Both the position numbers and the translations under genes were made by a program. DNA of 11,572 bases from Alphaproteobacteria bacterium (GTDB lineage: Bacteria > Pseudomonadota > Alphaproteobacteria > Rhizobiales > Beijerinckiaceae). Under the pieces are notes generated by a model that saw only the letters and a program-made list of their open reading frames with translations, was not told the DNA's origin and ran no database searches. Below, piece after piece: positions 1-5,858 of the stretch. Positions within the stretch are counted from its first letter, which is position 1; every line of letters begins with the position of its first letter. The stretch spans positions 1-11,572 of the forward strand of contig RFZR01000031.1 in the NCBI GenBank assembly GCA_009920595.1, read 5' to 3'.

Positions 1-114
1 CTGCCGACCACACTCCTCATCGGACGGGATGGGTGCCTGATCGGGGCGATGTCCGGCCCCGCGAAATGGGATGGCGCGGATGCCTTGGCTCTAATCGCAG
101 GATTGGAAAGATAG
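1..114 (+). CDS. C-terminal fragment of a thioredoxin-like (TlpA-type) protein, cut by the window edge
   Basis: Frame 1 is open from the first base and ends at a TAG at 112-114, giving 37 residues. It starts LPTTLLIGRDG, which matches the cis-proline strand of thioredoxin folds, where a 'PTT-x-LI-D/G-x-x-G' pattern follows the active-site helix. The rest (GPAKWDGADALALI) matches the usual C-terminal helix of TlpA/ResA-like proteins. Such proteins are normally membrane-anchored periplasmic thiol-disulfide reductants. The CxxC site and any membrane anchor would lie outside the window, so activity cannot be judged. The gene converges on grxD with two bases between the stop codons. The family call is fairly safe; the exact member is inferred. 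Confidence 0.7.
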   Translation: MPTTLLIGRDGCLIGAMSGPAKWDGADALALIAGLER

Positions 115-116
115 GC

Positions 117-455
117 TCAGCCTTTTTGCGGCATGGTTGCGGCGATGCCGTGCTGGTTCAAATGCGTGACAAGTTCGCCGGATTGGAACATCTCGCGCAC
201 AATATCGCAGCCACCGATAAATTCGCCTTTGATATAGAGCTGCGGGATTGTTGGCCAATTCGCGTAATCTTTGATGCCTTGGCGAATGTCAGCATCATCA
301 AGCACATTGATGCCTTTAAAATTCACGCCGATATAATCGAGTATCTGCACGACCTGGCCCGAGAAACCACACATCGGAAATTGATGCGTGCCTTTCATGA
401 AGAGCACAACATCATGGCTGTCGATTTCGGATTTGATGCGATCTTGAACAGTCAT
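117..455 (-). CDS. grxD: Monothiol glutaredoxin of the Grx4/Grx5 (CGFS) class
   Basis: This 112-residue cytoplasmic protein is the usual length for single-domain monothiol glutaredoxins. It has the defining CGFS active site at residues 29-32, preceded by KGT (21-23), which contacts glutathione. It also has WPTIPQLY (67-74) with the cis-proline at 71, and GGCDI (81-85). Proteins of this class bind a glutathione-ligated [2Fe-2S] cluster, often shared with a BolA partner, and pass it to apo-proteins; they are poor disulfide reductants. The ATG at 455 was chosen because AAGGA lies 9 bases upstream (464-468). An in-frame ATG at 500 would add 15 residues of no family character. It is last in the pur-bolA run, 56 bases after bolA, and converges on the tlpA-like gene. 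Confidence 0.95.
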   Translation of the reverse strand: MTVQDRIKSEIDSHDVVLFMKGTHQFPMCGFSGQVVQILDYIGVNFKGINVLDDADIRQGIKDYANWPTIPQLYIKGEFIGGCDIVREMFQSGELVTHLNQHGIAATMPQKG

Positions 456-463
456 TGTCTTGG

Positions 464-468
464 TCCTT
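464..468 (-). promoter_or_regulatory. Ribosome binding site of grxD
   Basis: On the minus strand this reads AAGGA, 9 bases before the ATG at 455. It favours that start over the in-frame ATG at 500, and the protein then begins MTVQDRIKSEI like other monothiol glutaredoxins. Confidence 0.6.
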
Positions 469-511
469 GTCTGCCCGCGTTCAAGGCGCGGCGTTTTCAA
501 GCGTTATGAGT

Positions 512-748
512 TTAGGCCGAAGGGGCGGCGGTCGTCAAAGCGAGCGCGTGTAACACGCCCCCCATATTTCCCTGAAGCGCGGCATAGACCATCTGGTGCT
601 GTTGCACGCGGGTCTTGCCCCGAAAAGCTTCCGAGATGACTTTGGCAGCATAATGATCCCCGTCTCCGGCGAGATCTTTGATCTCGATTTGCGCATCCGG
701 AAAAGCGGCCTTGATCATGGTTTCGATGTCTTCGGCCTTCATGGCCAT
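512..748 (-). CDS. bolA: BolA-family protein (BolA2/IbaG-like)
   Basis: This 78-residue protein has a full BolA fold pattern. An N-terminal helix (residues 4-15) is followed by the strand IEIKDL (21-26), then GDGDHY (29-34), a helix around the conserved histidine H51 (RVQQHQMVYAAL), and the HALALTT ending (67-73) typical of the short BolA2/IbaG type. His51 is the likely cluster ligand in BolA-glutaredoxin heterodimers. The neighbouring CGFS glutaredoxin is the known partner, so the two probably form a mixed [2Fe-2S] complex for iron sensing or cluster transfer. GAGG lies 8 bases upstream of the ATG at 748. A second ATG two codons in is possible. It begins 15 bases after purL ends, consistent with co-transcription. 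Confidence 0.93.
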   Translation of the reverse strand: MAMKAEDIETMIKAAFPDAQIEIKDLAGDGDHYAAKVISEAFRGKTRVQQHQMVYAALQGNMGGVLHALALTTAAPSA

Positions 749-763
749 GGGATGATCCTCATC

Positions 764-2782
764 TTAAATCTCGCCCGTCATATAGGAGGGGAGCCAGTCT
801 TCATGAGCCTTTTTGAGGCGCTCAAGGGATATGGGGCTTTCCCCCGGAAGCGTCAATTCTTGTCCGCCCGTCTTTCCGAGCATAAGAGCCGGCACCCCCG
901 CGCTTGAAGCGCGCTTTAAAATGATGGCCGCCATGGCCTGATCCTTGACGGTTACGAGATAGCGCCCCTGATCTTCGCCGAATAATGCCGCATGGTTTGG
1001 GAGGCCTTCAGGAAGCTTGTCGATTTTTGCACCCATATTGCCTGCAAGCGCCATTTCAGCGAGTGCGATCGCGAGCCCCCCATCGGAGAGATCGTGGCAG
1101 GCCGTGGCGTGACCATCTTGAATGAGTGATGAGATAAACGCTCCGTGCTTTCTCTCAGCTTCGAGATCCACGGGTGGCGGGGCACCTTCTTCACGTCCGG
1201 CGATCGTGGCGAGCCAGGCGGATGAACCGAGCCAGCCTTTGGTTACGCCAATCAGCAGAATAAATTCACCTTCTGCTTTGAAAGCGAGCGTCGTTGTTTT
1301 TGAGACATCTTCTACAGTACCCACGCCACCGACTGTTGGTGTTGGCAAAATGCCACGTCCATTGGTTTCATTGTAAAGTGACACATTGCCGGAGACGACG
1401 GGGAAGTCGAGCGCTTTGCAGGCTTCGCCAAGACCACGAATGCAATAGACGAGCTGGCCCATATAGTCGGGGCGCTCGGGATTACCAAAATTGAGATTGT
1501 CTGTGATTGCCCGTGGGGTGCCACCAACCGCGACGATATTGCGATAGGCTTCAGCAACCGCTTGCTTACCACCCTCGAACGGATCGGCTTCGCAATAACG
1601 CGGTGTGACATCGGATGTGAGTGCAAGACCACGCGGGCCCTCACCAACGCGCACAACGGCCGCATCACCGCCTGGTGATTGCACGGTATTGCCGAGGATC
1701 AGATGATCATATTGTTCCCATACCCACCGTTTTGATGCGAAGTCGGGTGAGCCGATAAGTTTCACAATCGCATTTGCATTGCCCATCGGCGGGGTTACGC
1801 TTTTCGGATCAATCTCAGGACGCTTTGGTGTTTCAACAAAGGGCCGATCATAAAGCGGCGCTTGATCACCAAGTTCTTTGATCGGCAAATCCGCCATCAC
1901 TTCGCCATGCTGCTTGATGACAAAGCGCAGCGTATCAGTTGTTTTCCCAATGATCGCGAAATCAAGTCCCCATTTGATGAAAATGGCTTCGGCTTCTTTT
2001 TCTTTGCCAGGCTGCAACACCATGAGCATGCGCTCTTGGCTTTCAGAGAGCATCATCTCGTAAGCGGTCATGCCGGTTTCGCGGCAAGGCACTTTATCAA
2101 GATCAAGTTCGATGCCGAGATCACCTTTCGCGCCCATTTCAACTGCGGAGGATGTCAGGCCTGCAGCACCCATATCTTGAATGGCAATCACCGCACCCGT
2201 TTGCATCAATTCAAGGCACGCTTCGAGCAAGAGCTTTTCCGCGAAAGGATCGCCGACTTGAACGGTCGGGCGTTTTTCTTCCGCCGCATCATCAAAAGCC
2301 GCTGAGGCCATGGTCGCGCCATGAATGCCATCGCGTCCCGTTTTAGAACCGAGATAGACAATCGGATTACCCACGCCGGTCGCTTTGGCGTAAAAAATTT
2401 CATCCGCTTTTGCGATACCGACCGCCATCGCATTGACGAGAATATTGCCGTCATAACGCGTGTGAAAACCCATTTGCCCTTCGATGTAAGACGGATGGTT
2501 ATGGCTTTCCATTTTGAAGACACAAGCCAAGCCATCGCCGATATCAATCACACCGGCATTTTCACCGGGGCCTTGAATAACCCAGGGCGCTTTTGTTGGA
2601 AGGCCCTTCAAATGGAGTCGTGATGATTTATAGGAACAATGCTCATTCCACATCGCAGAAAAAATACCAAGCTCGGTGAGCGTGGGTTCACGACCGATGA
2701 GGTCAAGAATGCGCTGATATTCATCAGGCTTCAAACCATGTTGAGCCACAAGTTCAGGCGTGATGGCGATGTTGTTTTGCAT
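764..2782 (-). CDS. purL: Phosphoribosylformylglycinamidine synthase large subunit PurL, with an in-frame internal deletion of about 64 residues
   Basis: PurL is the ATP-dependent FGAM synthetase subunit of purine synthesis. It uses ammonia delivered by PurQ and docked through PurS. Family marks include MWNEHCSYKSS (near 45-55), MESHNHPS (92-99), GSKTGRDGIHGATMAS, QDMGAAGLTSS, ESQERM, and in the second half GGDAAVVRV and CHDLSDGGL. After SYIE (98-101) the sequence jumps directly to GQMGFHTRYDGN. Homologues have about 64 residues there, including the glycine-rich PYQGAATGVGGILRD segment whose Asp helps hold Mg-ATP. The length is 672 residues against about 735-740 expected, and no other block is missing. 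As written, the enzyme is probably inactive. The ATG at 2782 overlaps the purQ stop as TGATG and has AAGGGAG 7 bases upstream. A GTG one codon earlier is less likely. Confidence 0.93.
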   Translation of the reverse strand: MQNNIAITPELVAQHGLKPDEYQRILDLIGREPTLTELGIFSAMWNEHCSYKSSRLHLKGLPTKAPWVIQGPGENAGVIDIGDGLACVFKMESHNHPSYIEGQMGFHTRYDGNILVNAMAVGIAKADEIFYAKATGVGNPIVYLGSKTGRDGIHGATMASAAFDDAAEEKRPTVQVGDPFAEKLLLEACLELMQTGAVIAIQDMGAAGLTSSAVEMGAKGDLGIELDLDKVPCRETGMTAYEMMLSESQERMLMVLQPGKEKEAEAIFIKWGLDFAIIGKTTDTLRFVIKQHGEVMADLPIKELGDQAPLYDRPFVETPKRPEIDPKSVTPPMGNANAIVKLIGSPDFASKRWVWEQYDHLILGNTVQSPGGDAAVVRVGEGPRGLALTSDVTPRYCEADPFEGGKQAVAEAYRNIVAVGGTPRAITDNLNFGNPERPDYMGQLVYCIRGLGEACKALDFPVVSGNVSLYNETNGRGILPTPTVGGVGTVEDVSKTTTLAFKAEGEFILLIGVTKGWLGSSAWLATIAGREEGAPPPVDLEAERKHGAFISSLIQDGHATACHDLSDGGLAIALAEMALAGNMGAKIDKLPEGLPNHAALFGEDQGRYLVTVKDQAMAAIILKRASSAGVPALMLGKTGGQELTLPGESPISLERLKKAHEDWLPSYMTGEI

Positions 2783-3477
2783 CACGCGGCTCCCTTGTAA
2801 GCGGTAATGCTTGCAAAGAGGCCTCGACCATCCGTGCCGCCAACCAATGCCTCAATCAGATTTTCAGGATGCGGCATCATACCGAGCACATTGAGTTTCT
2901 TCGAATAGATGCCGGCAATCGAATTGATTGAGCCGTTCGGGTTGCCTTTTTCTGTATCACCCTCGGCATCACAATAGCGGAAGGCGATACGATTTCCGTC
3001 TTCAAGCATCGCAATCGTATCATCATCGGCAATGTAATTGCCTTCACCATGAGCGATCGCGACTTTGATGATCTGATTCTTTTTATAAGCCGATGTGAAC
3101 GGCGTATTCGCTCGGCACACTTTCAAATGCTGCATTTTGCAAATGAATTTGAGGCCTGCATTGCGCATCAACACGCCCGGGAGCAGCCCTGATTCAACGA
3201 GGATCTGGAACCCGTTACAAATTCCTAAAACAAGCCCGCCTTTGGTAGCATGGGAGCGAACGGCATCCATTACCGGCGAGCGGCTCGCAATTGCACCACA
3301 GCGCAAATAATCGCCATAAGAAAAACCACCCGGCAACACGACAAGATCGGTGCCTTGTGGCAATTCATGATCCTGATGCCAGATTTTCAGAGGCTCAACG
3401 CCGCTGGCTTGATGGAGAGCGCGGATAACGTCGCCTTCGCGATTGGATCCGGGGAATGTGATGACGGCTGATTTCAT
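2782..3477 (-). CDS. purQ: Phosphoribosylformylglycinamidine synthase glutaminase subunit PurQ
   Basis: This 231-residue class I glutamine amidotransferase releases ammonia from glutamine for PurL. The nucleophile elbow LGICNGFQ places the catalytic cysteine at 87, and MMPHPEN near the C-terminus supplies His203 and Glu205, completing the triad. The N-terminus (SAVITFPGSNREGD) and GGFSYGDYLRCGAIA (50-64) are typical of PurQ. Length is normal and nothing appears missing, unlike PurL beside it. It follows purS by 10 bases and its TGA overlaps the purL ATG, so translation of the two is probably coupled. The site upstream of its ATG is weak (GAG about 9 bases away), so it may depend on translation from purS. 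Confidence 0.96.
   Translation of the reverse strand: MKSAVITFPGSNREGDVIRALHQASGVEPLKIWHQDHELPQGTDLVVLPGGFSYGDYLRCGAIASRSPVMDAVRSHATKGGLVLGICNGFQILVESGLLPGVLMRNAGLKFICKMQHLKVCRANTPFTSAYKKNQIIKVAIAHGEGNYIADDDTIAMLEDGNRIAFRYCDAEGDTEKGNPNGSINSIAGIYSKKLNVLGMMPHPENLIEALVGGTDGRGLFASITAYKGAA
2790..2796 (-). promoter_or_regulatory. Ribosome binding site of purL, inside the purQ coding end
   Basis: On the minus strand this reads AAGGGAG, 7 bases before the ATG at 2782 and within the last codons of purQ. It supports that ATG rather than the GTG at 2785, and fits translational coupling through the TGATG overlap. Confidence 0.6.
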
Positions 3478-3487
3478 AATGACAAAC

Positions 3488-3730
3488 TCAACCGAGAATC
3501 TCGATGCGGTAATTTTCGACGACCATGTTCGCGAGCAGTTTTTCAGCCGCGGCTTTGAGAAGCGTTTCGGCTTCGGCGGGATCTGATGAAATCAATTCGA
3601 TATCAAAAATTTTTCCTTGGCGGACGCTTTCAATGCCTTCCAAGCCGAATGATTTCAACGCGCCTTCGATCGCTTTGCCCTGCGGGTCCAACACGCCGTT
3701 TTTGAGAGTGACGGTAACGCGGGCTTTCAT
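3488..3730 (-). CDS. purS: Phosphoribosylformylglycinamidine synthase subunit PurS
   Basis: This 80-residue protein is the normal size for PurS, the small dimeric subunit that bridges PurQ and PurL and helps channel ammonia. Recognisable parts are KARVTVTLKNGVLDPQGKAI at the start, the central GLEGIESVRQGKIFDIEL, and the C-terminal helix and strand ending in ENYRIEIL. The ATG at 3730 was chosen because the protein then starts MKARVTV, as in the family, and AAAGG (3737-3741) lies 6 bases upstream. An in-frame ATG 30 bases earlier gives a non-conserved extension. It follows the argJ stop by 59 bases and precedes purQ by 10. No purC is seen upstream, although purC often sits there in related genomes. 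Confidence 0.95.
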   Translation of the reverse strand: MKARVTVTLKNGVLDPQGKAIEGALKSFGLEGIESVRQGKIFDIELISSDPAEAETLLKAAAEKLLANMVVENYRIEILG

Positions 3731-3789
3731 GGGCAACCTTTCGATGAGTGAAGTGTTCAAGAAAATGAGAAATTACAAAAACGAAGAGA

Positions 3790-4724
3790 TCAGCTGCGGT
3801 AATCACCATTGATCTCGACATATTCTTTGGTGAGATCGCATGTCCACACAGTGAATTCGCCTTTACCAATGCCGAGATCGATTCGGATATCGATGTCTTG
3901 TCCCTTCATATAGTCGGAGACATGACAGCCACAAAATGCCGCGCGCCTTCACCATCGCGCACAACTTGATAGGCAAGATCAAGCAACACATCGTTGAGTG
4001 CGGCTTTGAAATGTTTCAAACGTTTGTCAGTTGCCGTTTTGATTTTCGGTGCACCACGCTTAGCCGCTGCACCTGTTGCAAATAAAATCAACGTATCTGA
4101 TGTCGATGTATCACTATCAACCGTGATCGCATTGAAACTTGTTTCCGTGCCTTTAGACAAAAGCGTCTTTAAAGCGGAAGCGGCGATCGGTGCATCGGTA
4201 AAGATGAAAGACAACATGGTCGCCATATCGGGGGCGATCATGCCTGCCCCTTTGGCGATGCCATTGATTGTCACTTCAACGGGACCCGACTTCAGCCCTT
4301 TCGCAGCCTTTTGGAGCGGCCCATCGAATTTGCGCGCATCAAGTGGTTCGCCAATCACGCCTGTTGAGGCGAGCGCAATTTCTTTCGGCTTGCAACCGAG
4401 GGCTTTGGCGGCGATGTCGGCAGTCTTTTTGACGGTCTCTTTGCCCGCTTTACCGGTGAACGCATTCGCGTTGCCGGAATTGACGACGAGCGCACGGGCT
4501 TTGCCGGACTTTAAAGCCTCCCGGCACCAGTCGACCGGCGCCGACGGGCATTTTGATTTCGTATAAACGCCCGCCGCCTCGGTCCCCTTCGCCAAAGCCA
4601 CGAGCAAGACATCGGTCCGGCCCTGGTATTTGATGCCCGCTGCGCTGGTCGCGAAGCTCACCCCTTCAATCGCCGGCAATTCGGGATAGGATTTAGGGGC
4701 GAGGGGCGAAATCGCTGCAGACAT
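3790..4724 (-). pseudogene. argJ: argJ (glutamate N-acetyltransferase / amino-acid acetyltransferase), broken by an internal deletion with frame change
   Basis: ArgJ moves the acetyl group from N-acetylornithine to glutamate in the cyclic arginine pathway and cleaves itself into two chains. The main frame from the ATG at 4724 (GGAG 7 bases upstream) gives about 267 ArgJ residues. These include the oxyanion-type STGVIG (120-125), GIAKGAGMIAPDMATML (155-171) with the self-cleavage Ala168-Thr169, and DSDTSTSDT. After ARHFVAV the frame runs into five unrelated residues and a TGA at 3906-3908. The true C-terminus is in another frame, from about 3921 to a TGA at 3790-3792. It encodes SDYMKGQDIDIRIDLG and ends TKEYVEINGDYRS. 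About 80-100 residues between these parts, including the conserved GEDANWGR region, are absent. As written, the product should lack activity. It starts 24 bases after the foldase gene ends. Confidence 0.9.
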
Positions 4725-4748
4725 CGAAGGCTCCGTCGGGACTAGTCC

Positions 4749-5594
4749 TTACTGGGCAGGAGCCGCGGGTGGTGCGTCGAGCCGCTCAACCTTGCCGGTT
4801 GCGCGGAGCGCCATGATCACGTCCTGCTGGCTTTTCCGATACATGAATTGTTCGATCTGGTCCTTGACCTCTTCGAATTTCGGGACCGGTTTATCGCGTT
4901 TGTCCTCAACTTTGATGACGTGGTAGCCGAACTGGCTCTTCACTGGGTCCGAAATCTGGCCGGGGGTCAAAGCGAAGGCTGCGGTGGCAAATTCAGGGAC
5001 CATGCGATCCTTGGTGAAATAGCCGAGATCGCCGCCTTCCTTGCCCGAACCTGGGTCTTTTGAGAGGGTTCCGGCCAATTTGGCGAAATCTTCGCCCGCT
5101 TTCAGCTTTTTGATCACATCTTTGGCCTGATCCTCGGTCTCAACGAGGATATGGCGGGCGCGAACTTCCTGTTCTGGCTTCAAGGTTTTGATTGTGTCAG
5201 CGTAAAGTGCCTTCATGGCGTCTTCCGTGACGTTTTTCTTGGCCTGAGAGGTCAGATAATCATCAAAAAGCAACCGATCCGTCTGATAGGCGAGCTTCCG
5301 CTTGAAATCCTCGGTTTCCGCCAGTTTCGCCTCGCGGGCCGCTTTGGCGCCGAGTTTCAGGTCAGCCAAATAGGTGATCGCATAATCGCGGCGCTGGGCT
5401 TCCGGGATCTGAGCGATTGATTCGCCGAGATCGGTGAGCGCCTGCGTGACATCGGCTTCCGTGATTGGCGCGCCATCGACTTTTGCCACGATTTTATCGA
5501 GGGCAGGTTGCTGGGCCGTGGCGGGCAGGGCGGCGAGCCCCAAAAAACCGCAGACAAGCAAGGTCAGGCGGAGCGGAAAACGGACAGACATCAT
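4749..5594 (-). CDS. Secreted parvulin-type peptidyl-prolyl cis-trans isomerase (SurA/PrsA-like foldase)
   Basis: This 281-residue protein begins with a Sec signal peptide: positive MMSVRFPLR, a hydrophobic core (residues 10-22) and an ATA site, with likely cleavage after Ala27. An N-terminal helical chaperone domain (about 30-140) starts IVAKVDGAPITEADV, as in SurA/PrsA relatives. One parvulin domain follows (about 143-233), with EVRARHILV, GGDLGYFTKDRMVPEF and SQFGYHVIKVED. The tail is rich in Pro and Ala. It should act in the periplasm on newly exported proteins. The ATG at 5594 was chosen for AAGGA (5602-5606) 7 bases upstream and because the signal peptide starts there; the frame stays open further upstream but codes nothing recognisable. 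The gene heads the minus-strand run and is divergent from secA, fitting a shared role in export. Confidence 0.9.
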   Translation of the reverse strand: MMSVRFPLRLTLLVCGFLGLAALPATAQQPALDKIVAKVDGAPITEADVTQALTDLGESIAQIPEAQRRDYAITYLADLKLGAKAAREAKLAETEDFKRKLAYQTDRLLFDDYLTSQAKKNVTEDAMKALYADTIKTLKPEQEVRARHILVETEDQAKDVIKKLKAGEDFAKLAGTLSKDPGSGKEGGDLGYFTKDRMVPEFATAAFALTPGQISDPVKSQFGYHVIKVEDKRDKPVPKFEEVKDQIEQFMYRKSQQDVIMALRATGKVERLDAPPAAPAQ

Positions 5595-5601
5595 TCGGTG
5601 A

Positions 5602-5606
5602 TCCTT
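5602..5606 (-). promoter_or_regulatory. Ribosome binding site of the foldase gene
   Basis: On the minus strand this reads AAGGA within an A-rich stretch, 7 bases before the ATG at 5594. It fixes the start so that the protein begins directly with its signal peptide, and excludes the in-frame ATG at 5762 inside the divergent region. Confidence 0.65.
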
Positions 5607-5684
5607 TTTATAAACGGGCGGGTCACGCCGCGCGGCAAGCAGTGACCTAAGCAGCGTGTTGTTGCAAGCAATCCGGCGCAGACT

Positions 5685-5713
5685 TTGAAAATTTTTGATG
5701 CACATCCTATTTA
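5685..5713 (+). promoter_or_regulatory. secA: Candidate sigma-70-type promoter for secA
   Basis: TTGAAA at 5685-5690 and TATTTA at 5708-5713 are separated by exactly 17 bases in the divergent region and point toward secA. Transcription would start near 5720, leaving a leader of about 140 bases. The match to the housekeeping consensus is reasonable but partial. No equally good pair was found for the minus-strand foldase gene in the same region. Confidence 0.45.
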
Positions 5714-5719
5714 AGCCGA

Positions 5720-5858
5720 GGCTTCTCTGGACATTACCCGACGCCGGCCTCAAAAGGGCCACGCGAAGGGGCGCCGGGGGCGTTCACTTTCGTCCCTCGG
5801 CAAAGGGTGGCTTTGACCGCCTCGCGCCGTGACTTCAGATTCAGGAATAGGGTTTCCG
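5720..5858 (+). other. Probable secA leader, GC-rich and able to fold
   Basis: No gene is supported here. The stretch is GC-rich and holds a short hairpin, GGCC..GGCC around 5747-5761, flanked by an outer ACGCC/GGCGT pair. It ends with AGGG about 6 bases before the secA ATG at 5859. I see no SecM-like leader peptide and no known riboswitch pattern. The folding could affect secA translation, but that is inference. Confidence 0.3.

Noticed and set aside
33..509. A 158-codon open frame on + opposite grxD, and many other long antisense frames across purL, argJ and secA
   Set aside because: They mirror strongly recognised genes on the other strand, show no family motifs, and lack supporting ribosome sites. 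They are shadows of codon bias.
5600..5680. Possible minus-strand promoter pairs for the foldase gene, such as TTGCCG with GTTTAT
   Set aside because: The implied transcription start falls on the ribosome binding site, and other pairs match the consensus poorly.
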